Shown: positions 1 to 6,620 of the stretch, piece by piece
Position numbering within the stretch: position 1 is the stretch's first letter
How the letters are laid out: each line of letters opens with the position of its first letter
Assembly (NCBI GenBank): GCA_947497195.1
Contig: CANMGM010000123.1
Span: 1 to 6,871 of the forward strand
Reading direction: 5' to 3'
Origin: Bacteroidota bacterium
GTDB lineage: Bacteria > Bacteroidota > Bacteroidia > M30B66
Length of the DNA stretch: 6,871 bases
Program-made: the position numbers and the translations under genes
The notes under the pieces: model-generated
Told to the model about the DNA's origin: nothing
Database searches by the model: none
Seen by the model: only the letters and a program-made list of their open reading frames with translations

Positions 1-342
1 AATCTGGCGAACGTATGCTTCAATTTCGGGGTTAAACTTGGAGCAATGCGCATAAACGCTCGTCAATCCCTGCGGATGGTCGACATAAATGGCCTTCCCA
101 TAACCACGCGACGACATACGTATGCGGCTTATCCAGCCCTGATCAACGGCTAGCAATTCCCTCCCTACTGGCAAGGCATAATCGATTCCGGAATGAAAGT
201 GATTGGGCCGAATTTCGCCATAGCCCGAAGTGATGTGCTCGGCCCCGCGAAAGGGCATACCGAGCGTCTGAGCGCCTGAAATTGAAGCGCTAAGACTCAT
301 CAGAAGCCCTAAAATCGAACGGAGAAACGGCCGGTTTTTCAC
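1..342 (-). CDS. Secreted M23 family (LytM-like) metallopeptidase, partial at 3' end
   Basis: This is the N-terminal 114 residues of a zinc endopeptidase of the peptidoglycan-cleaving M23 family; the rest lies beyond the left edge. Residues 1-25 form a signal peptide (basic KNRPFLR, a hydrophobic stretch, then SGAQ before the likely cleavage site). The catalytic domain follows directly: GEIRPNHFHSGIDY carries the zinc ligands H50 and D54, RGYGKAIYVDHP is the usual core strand, and VYAH places the conserved His at H99. The later HxH motif would fall outside the window. From family knowledge, Bacteroidota proteins with this RPNHFHxGID signature are usually much longer envelope enzymes, but activity on peptidoglycan is inferred. 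I chose the GTG at 342 because it gives a complete signal peptide and no in-frame ATG lies upstream to at least 420. The ATG at 300 (Met15) would remove the basic n-region. The gene diverges from the coiled-coil/zapA/rny cluster. Confidence 0.88.
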   Translation of the reverse strand, partial: MKNRPFLRSILGLLMSLSASISGAQTLGMPFRGAEHITSGYGEIRPNHFHSGIDYALPVGRELLAVDQGWISRIRMSSRGYGKAIYVDHPQGLTSVYAHCSKFNPEIEAYVRQI

Positions 343-404
343 AAGGTGAATAAGTATGTTGCAAATTATTTCAAAGCAGAAAGAAACGCACGAGGAGAAA
401 TAAA

Positions 405-412
405 TACTTTTG
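405..412 (+). promoter_or_regulatory. Possible Bacteroidota -7 promoter element for the coiled-coil/zapA/rny cluster
   Basis: TACTTTTG matches the Bacteroidota -7 consensus TAnnTTTG and lies about 40 bases upstream of the ATG at 451, leaving a short leader. No TTG or TTTG is seen at the expected -33 distance, so this is only half a promoter match. It sits in the divergent spacer between the M23 gene and the small coiled-coil gene. Confidence 0.3.
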
Positions 413-450
413 AGTCCGAAATCAACAGGTATAAACTCTACAGGAATTTA

Positions 451-744
451 ATGTCGGAATTGCTTAAAAAGACAGAACTTCTTGAGGCAAAGATCAAAAA
501 AATGATAACTTTGCAGCAGGGATTTATGACCGAGATTTCGGGATTGAAAACTGAAAATCAACATTTAACAGAACAAAATCACAAACAACAGGAAGAAATT
601 CGAATGTTGGGTGAGGAACTCAGATTGTTCAGGCATGCAGGGGCGGTTCAAGCAGAACAACCGGCAGATACTGGTGAAGTTAAGATTCGCCTGGACGAGA
701 TGATTCGCGACATTGACCAGTGTCTTGCGCTGTTGAACCGATAA
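451..744 (+). CDS. Small coiled-coil protein upstream of zapA, possible ZapB-like division factor
   Basis: This is a 97-residue soluble protein with no signal peptide or membrane segment. Residues 1-60 are a charged heptad-rich helix (SELLKKTELLEAKIKKM, then a run rich in E, Q, K and L), which predicts a coiled coil. Residues 61-75 form an Ala/Pro/Gln linker. The C-terminus, KIRLDEMIRDIDQCLALLNR, looks like a conserved amphipathic helix. I recall similar small proteins ending in a REIDKCIALLN-type motif just before zapA in many Bacteroidota, but no settled name or function. A division-ring role is inferred from position and shape. The frame stays open back to a GTG at 346, which would add 35 residues. 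I prefer the ATG at 451 because AGGA lies 5 bases upstream, the possible promoter at 405-412 precedes it, and the coiled coil begins there. The stop is 11 bases before the zapA ATG, so the two are almost certainly co-transcribed. Confidence 0.8.
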   Translation: MSELLKKTELLEAKIKKMITLQQGFMTEISGLKTENQHLTEQNHKQQEEIRMLGEELRLFRHAGAVQAEQPADTGEVKIRLDEMIRDIDQCLALLNR

Positions 745-755
745 CGAACGAAACG

Positions 756-1052
756 ATGCAGGATTTATCCATCGAAGTACAGATTGCAGGCCGCGTTTAT
801 CCGCTCCGATTGAAGGAGCAGGAAGCCGAAACTGCTCGCCGTGCCTCCGAATTGATAAACGAAACCCTGCGCTCTATGGAACAGCGTTTTGGGGTACGCG
901 ACATGCAGGATTTATTTGCCATGGCATCGCTCCAATTAGTAACGCAATTACTCGATATCGATCAGCAAAGCGAACATTTTCATACAGCCATGAGTGAGCG
1001 AATAACCGCGCTCCATCATCTGATTGAAACATCAATGCCCGAATCGCAATAG
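756..1052 (+). CDS. zapA: Cell division protein ZapA
   Basis: ZapA is a small cytoplasmic protein that binds and bundles FtsZ protofilaments, stabilising the Z-ring. The 98-residue product matches the family's usual length. Its N-terminal half (LSIEVQIAGRVYPLRLKEQEAE) is the beta-strand domain beginning with the typical V-x-I-xGR-Y-L pattern. The segment around residues 25-45 (ARRASELINETLRSMEQRF) is the following helix, and RDMQDLFAMASLQLVTQLLDI (48-68) starts the long C-terminal helix used in tetramer formation. The frame is open from a GTG at 720, inside the upstream gene, but the ATG at 756 gives the standard ZapA start and avoids a 12-residue extension. No Shine-Dalgarno sequence is evident, which is common in Bacteroidota. 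The gene lies between the coiled-coil gene and rny, in one transcriptional direction. Confidence 0.93.
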   Translation: MQDLSIEVQIAGRVYPLRLKEQEAETARRASELINETLRSMEQRFGVRDMQDLFAMASLQLVTQLLDIDQQSEHFHTAMSERITALHHLIETSMPESQ

Positions 1053-1097
1053 TTCTAAATCCTACTTCGGAGTTTTTTCGTAAAGAACAGACGAACA

Positions 1098-2639
1098 ATG
1101 GAAATCGTAATTTATCTGATTGTAATTGTCGCCGGACTGGGAGCGGGTTATGGCCTTGCTACCACGGTGCTGCGCAAATCTATCGAAAACAAAAGTGAAG
1201 GCTTGCTAAAAGAAGCCGAGGCGAAAGCCGAGCTCATCAAAAACGAGCGGATGCTCCAGGCCAAGGAGAAGTTTTTACAACTCAAGGCCGAGCACGAGAA
1301 AACGATTCAGGCAAGAAACCAAGAGGTACAGCAAAGCGAGAACAGGGCGAAACAGAAAGAGAGTTCACTCAGCCAAAAGATTGAAGAAACCCGCCGCAAG
1401 CAAAGCGAACTCGATGCTGCGAAAGAAAATTTGAAAACGCAGCAGGAACTCATCCTGAAAAAACAGGCAGATGTAGAAAAGATGCACCGCAAGCAGGTTG
1501 AGCAGCTCGAAATCATCGCAGGTTTATCGGCCGAAGATGCCAAAGGTCAATTGGTAGAAGCGCTGAAAAGCGAAGCCACCACCGAAGCTGCATCGCACAT
1601 CAAAGACATCATGGAAGAGGCCAAATTAACGGCCAACAAGGAAGCCAAACGTATTGTGGTGCAAACCATTCAGCGCGTAGCTACCGAGCATGCCGTTGAG
1701 AATTCGGTATCGGTTTTCAATATCGAAAACGATGAAGTGAAAGGCCGCATCATTGGTCGCGAAGGACGAAACATCCGTGCAATCGAAGCGGCTACAGGCG
1801 TTGAGATTATTGTCGACGATACCCCCGAGGCCATCATCTTAAGTTGTTTTGATCCGGTGCGTCGCGAAATTGCCCGTTTAGCATTGCATCAGTTGGTAAC
1901 AGACGGTCGTATCCACCCGGCACGCATCGAAGAAGTCGTAGCAAAAGTTAAGCGCCAGATTGAGGAAGAAATTGCTGAAACCGGTAAGCGTACCTGCATC
2001 GATTTAGGTATTCACGGCTTGCATCCCGAATTAACCCGCATGGTTGGGCGTATGAAATACCGTTCGTCGTACGGACAAAACCTCTTGCAACACAGCCGCG
2101 AGGTGGCGAACCTGTGTGCAATTATGGCTGCCGAACTTGGCTTGAACGTAAAACTTGCTAAACGTGCAGGCTTGCTTCATGATATAGGTAAAGTGCCCGA
2201 CGATGAGCCGGAAGTACCACATGCAATTCTCGGTATGAAACTCGCCGAGAAGTTTAAGGAGAAACCAGAGGTTTGCAATGCAATTGGTGCTCACCACGAC
2301 GAGATTGAGATGACCAGTTTGATTTCTCCCATCGTGCAGGTTTGTGATGCCATTTCAGGTGCGCGTCCTGGTGCGCGTCGCGAAGTGGTCGAAAGCTATA
2401 TCAAGCGATTGAAAGACATGGAAGCACTAGCCATGTCTCAAGCGGGCGTTTCGAGTACGTATGCCATTCAGGCCGGACGAGAGCTTCGTGTAATCGTAGA
2501 AAGTGAACGGGTTACCGATAAGGACGCCGAAATGCTTTCGTTCACGATTTCTCAGAAGATTCAGAACGAAATGACGTATCCAGGCCAGGTGAAGGTAACG
2601 GTGATTCGTGAAACGCGTGCAGTAAGTATTGCGAAATAA
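1098..2639 (+). CDS. rny: Ribonuclease Y
   Basis: Ribonuclease Y is a membrane-anchored endoribonuclease that starts mRNA turnover. The 513-residue protein has the full family layout and about the usual length. Residues 3-24 form the N-terminal membrane anchor. Residues 30-150 or so are a long, highly charged coiled coil. A KH RNA-binding domain spans about 203-265, with the GREG loop at 220-223 in a GRIIGREGRNIRAIE context. The HD phosphohydrolase domain spans about 325-420: H332, the H361-D362 pair in LLHDIGK, H399-H400-D401, and D417 in VCDAIS are the expected metal-site residues. A conserved C-terminal region ends the protein. No key residue is missing. The start at 1098 places the anchor at the very N-terminus; no clear Shine-Dalgarno site precedes it. 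The gene begins 45 bases after zapA, and no promoter match is visible in that gap, so read-through from zapA is likely. A hairpin with a T-run follows the stop. Confidence 0.97.
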   Translation: MEIVIYLIVIVAGLGAGYGLATTVLRKSIENKSEGLLKEAEAKAELIKNERMLQAKEKFLQLKAEHEKTIQARNQEVQQSENRAKQKESSLSQKIEETRRKQSELDAAKENLKTQQELILKKQADVEKMHRKQVEQLEIIAGLSAEDAKGQLVEALKSEATTEAASHIKDIMEEAKLTANKEAKRIVVQTIQRVATEHAVENSVSVFNIENDEVKGRIIGREGRNIRAIEAATGVEIIVDDTPEAIILSCFDPVRREIARLALHQLVTDGRIHPARIEEVVAKVKRQIEEEIAETGKRTCIDLGIHGLHPELTRMVGRMKYRSSYGQNLLQHSREVANLCAIMAAELGLNVKLAKRAGLLHDIGKVPDDEPEVPHAILGMKLAEKFKEKPEVCNAIGAHHDEIEMTSLISPIVQVCDAISGARPGARREVVESYIKRLKDMEALAMSQAGVSSTYAIQAGRELRVIVESERVTDKDAEMLSFTISQKIQNEMTYPGQVKVTVIRETRAVSIAK

Positions 2640-2658
2640 CGCAATTACTTGCGCTAGC

Positions 2659-2696
2659 GATGCAAATCGTTGCATGTATAATTCAGCATCTTTTTT
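2659..2696 (+). terminator. Putative rho-independent terminator after rny, with a competing hairpin
   Basis: GATGC (2659-2663) can pair with GCATC (2686-2690), and six T residues follow at once (2691-2696), which is the layout of an intrinsic terminator, although the loop is 22 bases. A second, tighter stem, ATGCAA (2660-2665) with TTGCAT (2670-2675) and a four-base loop, uses four of the same bases (2660-2663) and so excludes the first. Folding strength was not computed. Confidence 0.5.
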
Positions 2697-2729
2697 AACT
2701 TAGATACGTGAATTTTAAATTGCAATACC

Positions 2730-4070
2730 TTGGATAAAATAGGCAGAACTGATTCAAATCTGTCTTCTTTAGTTATTGGGCTCCGCAAACGTGGGCTAGC
2801 AAGCACTATCCGAAACAGGCTTACTGGTATTAATCCTCCGGCACAAACCTTGTTTCTGATTGCCTTTCTGCTTCCCTTTGCACCGAAGCTTGTTCCCTAT
2901 GCAGTAGGTATCTTTTTCATCACTTCGATAATTTCTGGTAGTGGGAAAGCTGCTCTTAATGCGATAAAAGAAAACATAGTTCTTCAATCGGGATTATTCT
3001 TTTTTTTGATTTTCTTTTTTTCAGCTCTTTTTGCGCAGAACAAGGGATATGCATTCGCCTTGGTTTCGACCAAACTGGGTTTGTTGATTTTTCCGATTCT
3101 CTTCGCACTCATTTTACCCAAAAAGATTACTCCGAAAATTATCTGTATAACCGCATTATTCTTCATTGCCGGATCGATGTGGGGCTTGATAGAATGTTTT
3201 GCAATTGGAATTTACAATTATGTGCATGAGATAGCCAATACTGTTATAGATGAGAATTCGGTTGGTATCATGCATTTTCTTGGAGCACGGTTTTCATTTA
3301 ACATGCACCCAAGTTACTTTACGCTTTACCTCGATTTGTGTTTGTTATTTCTGTTTTTAAACGAGGATGTGCAACATTGGCTCGGTAAGAAAATCGTATT
3401 CATCGTTTCAGGAATCTTTACCTTGGGAGTTTTTCTGCTTGCATCAAAAGCCGGCATACTGTGCACTTTGCTTATTTATGCTTATTTAGCTTATAACTTA
3501 GTGGTACGTGAACGAAAGTGGAAGCAGGCATCCCTTCTGGTTCTTGCTTTTTGTTCAATATTTATTGTTGTTTTACTAGCGGCGCCAGCACTGGGGAAAC
3601 GATTTACCGAAATGTCTAATTCATTAGCCGAAGGAAAATTAAATTCCGATTCGGAAAAGAGTTCAGGCCTTCGAATGCTGGTTTGGCATGCATCATTGGA
3701 GCTCATTGAGGAAAATCCTGTCCTGGGGGTGGGTATCGAACATACGCACGATGCACAAGTTAGAAAATACGTGCAACTTGGCTATGAAGGAGCCGAAAAG
3801 TACGAACTAAATTCGCACAATCAGTTTTTACAAACGGCTGTTATGGCTGGATTAGTGGGACTCTTTGTTTTATTGATTTGGTTGGGAAGCGTGATTAGAC
3901 ATTTCTTTTTCACAAAAAACAATGTAGCCATTTTATTTATTCTACTTGTTGCGTTCAATTTACAAGTAGAAGCGATGTTGGAAGCACAGACCGGAGTATT
4001 GTTTATTGCATTTTGGGTTTATTTCTTTTGGGCATCGACAAAACAGATAAACGCAGTCGAATCCGTTTAG
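2730..4070 (+). CDS. O-antigen ligase / polymerase (Wzy_C) family membrane protein
   Basis: This is a polytopic inner-membrane protein of 446 residues, within the usual range for the O-antigen ligase/polymerase family, which joins lipid-linked sugar chains to an acceptor or extends them in the periplasm. After about 36 mostly polar residues come about ten to eleven hydrophobic segments (near 38-70, 85-101, 107-129, 137-160, 196-211, 222-257, 267-287, 369-388, 398-412 and 420-434). Between the later segments lies the large periplasmic loop with the family signature: R315 in GLRMLVWHASLELIEENP, the GVG at 333-335, and NSHNQFLQTAVMAGLVGL at 361-378 containing the conserved H363. The start is TTG at 2730: an in-frame TGA lies at 2709, no ATG or GTG falls between, and the first internal Met is at residue 150, so no ATG start is possible. 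By eye the gene is richer in A+T than rny. No sugar-pathway genes adjoin it, so ligase versus polymerase, and the glycan involved, cannot be decided. Confidence 0.82.
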   Translation: MDKIGRTDSNLSSLVIGLRKRGLASTIRNRLTGINPPAQTLFLIAFLLPFAPKLVPYAVGIFFITSIISGSGKAALNAIKENIVLQSGLFFFLIFFFSALFAQNKGYAFALVSTKLGLLIFPILFALILPKKITPKIICITALFFIAGSMWGLIECFAIGIYNYVHEIANTVIDENSVGIMHFLGARFSFNMHPSYFTLYLDLCLLFLFLNEDVQHWLGKKIVFIVSGIFTLGVFLLASKAGILCTLLIYAYLAYNLVVRERKWKQASLLVLAFCSIFIVVLLAAPALGKRFTEMSNSLAEGKLNSDSEKSSGLRMLVWHASLELIEENPVLGVGIEHTHDAQVRKYVQLGYEGAEKYELNSHNQFLQTAVMAGLVGLFVLLIWLGSVIRHFFFTKNNVAILFILLVAFNLQVEAMLEAQTGVLFIAFWVYFFWASTKQINAVESV

Positions 4071-4094
4071 GGTCGAATCCGACTAGCCCTATTT
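4068..4094 (+). terminator. Hairpin in the convergent gap between the ligase-family gene and the M1 peptidase gene
   Basis: TAGG (4068-4071) pairs with CCTA (4088-4091), and inside it GTCG (4072-4075) pairs with CGAC (4080-4083) around the loop AATC; four bases bulge on the 3' side. The 5' arm begins in the TAG stop codon of the ligase-family gene. Only TTT follows on the plus strand, and no T-run follows on the minus strand, so it is a weak intrinsic terminator, but its place between converging genes suits a shared stop. Confidence 0.45.
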
Positions 4095-4108
4095 CATAAT
4101 TAATCCTG

Positions 4109-6520
4109 CTAATTCTTAATAAAACGCGCTGAAATTGTTTTACCCGATTGCATTTTTGCTTTCACAACATAAATCCCCGCACCTAAATGACTCAAAGGCA
4201 AGCAAACACTGGGATTATTGAAATCTGGATAAACAAATCCCAGACTCCTTCCGTCAACTGAAATTAACTCAAGCGATTTTACTTGAGATGCGCTACAATT
4301 TACATCAATGAAATCGGTTGCAGGATTCGGATTCAATAACAGTGATTCCTCATTCGCATTGCTTTCAAAAGGAATCAAACCCAAACTGCTATCCTGCTCG
4401 GCCAGTGTATATTCTCCGGCCATTAAGCTATCAAGCTCTATTTTCCCGAATTTATCGGTAAGGTTTCCATAAGTCGTTACTTCTGCATTCAAAGGCTGCC
4501 AGTCGGCAGAATTGTCTTTACGGTAAAGCAAAACGAGTTTCGATTCGTCGGTAATTAAATTGTGATCGAGCCATCCGGCATCGGTTGTAGTTGTTCTTCC
4601 ATTGAAATTTATCTTAAGCCTGGCCTTAAAATCCCCTTTGGGATGAATGTCAAATTTCCAATAGCGGTTGGGCGATAAACGATACATCGCATAGGGTTGT
4701 TTGAAGGGATCGGGCGCTACCCAATAATGTTCGGCACGCACAAAAGCCGAATCGCTTATATCCTCAACATAAATTTCTGATAATCCATTGCTGAGTGCAA
4801 CATTACCAGGCAGTTTCAGCATTCGTTCGTCGGCTGTAACCGCTTGGGAAATTCCTTCATTGCGGTTCAAAAATACAAACAAGGGTTCAGTGGCGCATTC
4901 AACCGAAAAACTCCCGTTTGGACCACTTAACACCTGTGAAGATTCAATACTGTTAAAATCGCTGAACATCAGACTAACCTCGAACGGAACATTCGTGAAT
5001 GTGTGCGAATTACCGGCCGATTTCTGGCTATAAAAAACCTCAACCATTCCCACTTCGCCCGGTTCATACCGAAACGAATCCACTTCAAAGCCTGCCCAGC
5101 CTGGCGTTTCGATCCAGTCGTCGAAATAACTGCTCAAGTCGAGACCGGTTTCCTGTTCCAATGCATTTTCCAGATCTTCGGATGTGGCATGCGTAAAAAG
5201 ATGGGTGTTTAAATAATGTCGTAAACCTGCATAAAAAAGCGAATCGCCCATATAGGTTCGCAGTGTGTGGATTTTATCGGAAGGAAGTTCGTAGGTATGG
5301 TTGCTGTAGGTATAAGCATGCGGCACGTTGTTCAAAGGCCAGTATCCGCCATCGCGCACATGGGCAAACTGGAGCATTTCCTTGTGATTGTTCCGAACAT
5401 TAGCATCGTATGTTGACCTATTTATAAGCCATTCGTCGAAAAGCCTTTCGGTATAGGATGCCCAGCCCTCGTTGAGCCACATTTCGGATGCGGTACGGCA
5501 AGTAGCCAGATCGCCAAACCAGTGATGCGCCAATTCGTGCGCCATGATGTGCTGGTTGGAAGCAGCGCCAAACGGAACCAGATCGCGCATAAAGGCAATG
5601 TTTGTAGCATGTTCCATTGCTCCGGCCTGGAATGGAACGAGCACATATCCGATGCGATCCCAACGGTATGGGCCAAAATGGGTTTCAAACTCTTCGAAAA
5701 TCGGTTCGAGGCTTACAAATGCATTTTTCAGCGCAGTAGTATCGGCCGGCAAGGCAGCGAGGACAACCGGTAGCGAAGGATTTACGATGCTATTGAAAGT
5801 GTCGTTTACCTCGGCATAAGGCGCCACGGCAACCGAAGCCAAATAGGATGGAACTTCTTGGTTGAGATCCCATACCATCGTTCGAAACCCACTTTCCACT
5901 GCATTACTCACCAACATACCGCCACAATAGGCGCGATAATTTTCGGGCATTTTTACGATGCAGGTGTAGGTGCTGCGCTCTACAAAATTGTCGAAGCACG
6001 GAAACCAGACCCGGCCGAAATTGTGTGGATCGGCCTCAAATCCAACGCCGATGTTGTAGGCATACGACCCCGAAAAACTGAAGCCGCCAAATCCGCTTGC
6101 ATCTTCTACAGGCATTCCGTGATAATACACCGTAACATCGGAAGCTTCGCCTGTATTTAACTGCTGCGAAAGCAAAATGTGCAACTTACTTCCAACATGA
6201 GTAAATGCAACACCTGCCTGACCTTGTACAACTGAGTCCACTGTGAGTCCTTCGAGATCGAGCGTGATGTGCGTAATCCCATCAACCAAGGCTTCAAAGT
6301 CGACTGTGCACGCGGCCTGGATGCCGGGTTGTGGCATATTCGAAAAGTCGAGGTTAATGGTGTAATGGCGAATGTTTATGGAATCGCTGCGCGGATCGAG
6401 TGCTGCGGCATCGGCATCGCGCATGGAGTCGCCCCTACCCGACTTGCAAAAATTCTGAGCAGAGATGTCATTACCAATGATGATATTTAAAAGCAAGAGG
6501 ATTGGTGCAGCGAATCGCAT
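4109..6520 (-). CDS. Secreted M1 family metallopeptidase with T9SS C-terminal sorting domain
   Basis: This 803-residue zinc peptidase of the M1 (aminopeptidase N-like) family is exported and probably released or surface-attached through the type IX secretion system. Residues 1-21 are a signal peptide ending in SAQ. Residues 48-240 or so form the N-terminal beta domain. The catalytic domain spans about 250-475. It has the substrate-binding motif as GAMEH (300-304, usually GAMEN or GGMEN), the zinc site HELAHH with H328, E329 and H332, and the third ligand E351 in WLNEGWA, at the standard spacing from H332. Y410 in TYELPSDKIHTLR aligns with the catalytic Tyr, but the usual YxKGA reads YELPS. 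Residues 480-720 are beta-rich, of uncertain role. Residues 726-803 (LLLNPNPATDFIDV, then GAGIYVVKAKMQSGKTISARFIKN) are a T9SS type A sorting domain. The ATG at 6520 gives the signal peptide directly; no Shine-Dalgarno is evident. The gene converges on the ligase-family gene and diverges from ssrA. Peptide specificity cannot be told. Confidence 0.95.
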   Translation of the reverse strand: MRFAAPILLLLNIIIGNDISAQNFCKSGRGDSMRDADAAALDPRSDSINIRHYTINLDFSNMPQPGIQAACTVDFEALVDGITHITLDLEGLTVDSVVQGQAGVAFTHVGSKLHILLSQQLNTGEASDVTVYYHGMPVEDASGFGGFSFSGSYAYNIGVGFEADPHNFGRVWFPCFDNFVERSTYTCIVKMPENYRAYCGGMLVSNAVESGFRTMVWDLNQEVPSYLASVAVAPYAEVNDTFNSIVNPSLPVVLAALPADTTALKNAFVSLEPIFEEFETHFGPYRWDRIGYVLVPFQAGAMEHATNIAFMRDLVPFGAASNQHIMAHELAHHWFGDLATCRTASEMWLNEGWASYTERLFDEWLINRSTYDANVRNNHKEMLQFAHVRDGGYWPLNNVPHAYTYSNHTYELPSDKIHTLRTYMGDSLFYAGLRHYLNTHLFTHATSEDLENALEQETGLDLSSYFDDWIETPGWAGFEVDSFRYEPGEVGMVEVFYSQKSAGNSHTFTNVPFEVSLMFSDFNSIESSQVLSGPNGSFSVECATEPLFVFLNRNEGISQAVTADERMLKLPGNVALSNGLSEIYVEDISDSAFVRAEHYWVAPDPFKQPYAMYRLSPNRYWKFDIHPKGDFKARLKINFNGRTTTTDAGWLDHNLITDESKLVLLYRKDNSADWQPLNAEVTTYGNLTDKFGKIELDSLMAGEYTLAEQDSSLGLIPFESNANEESLLLNPNPATDFIDVNCSASQVKSLELISVDGRSLGFVYPDFNNPSVCLPLSHLGAGIYVVKAKMQSGKTISARFIKN

Positions 6521-6583
6521 AAGTGTTTTATTGGATGCGTTAAATTTATGGAAAATGATGAAAATAAATTTTCAATTCATGCG

Positions 6584-6611
6584 TTTGAAAGGCTTGAATA
6601 AATTAATTTTG
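6584..6611 (+). promoter_or_regulatory. Bacteroidota-type promoter for ssrA
   Basis: TTTG at 6584-6587 and TAATTTTG at 6604-6611 match the Bacteroidota -33 and -7 elements, 16 bases apart, slightly tighter than usual. The predicted transcription start falls within about ten bases downstream, which agrees with the mature tmRNA 5' end near 6621. The 100-base spacer 6521-6620 is AT-rich and must also hold the start signals of the M1 gene on the other strand, for which I see no good match. Confidence 0.6.
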
Positions 6612-6620
6612 TAAAGTTTT

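Noticed and set aside
346..450. An N-terminal extension of the small coiled-coil protein from the GTG at 346
   Set aside because: It would start inside the divergent promoter region, 4 bases from the M23 start codon. The ATG at 451 has AGGA 5 bases upstream and begins the coiled coil.
720..755. An N-terminal extension of ZapA from the GTG at 720
   Set aside because: It overlaps the upstream gene and adds 12 residues not seen in ZapA proteins; the ATG at 756 gives the standard length.
874..1098. Minus-strand open frame of 74 codons over zapA
   Set aside because: It lies antisense to a clear zapA gene and shows no recognisable domain or start signal.
2640..2729. Promoter for the ligase-family gene (TAACTTAG at 2696-2703 with TTG at 2670-2672)
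   Set aside because: The -7 element has one mismatch, the 23-base spacing is at the edge of the range, and it overlaps the putative terminator, so it is not strong enough to list.
5418..5688. Open frames on both strands within the M1 peptidase gene, of 65 to 100 codons
   Set aside because: They are shadows of the well-supported M1 reading frame; their products show no domain features.
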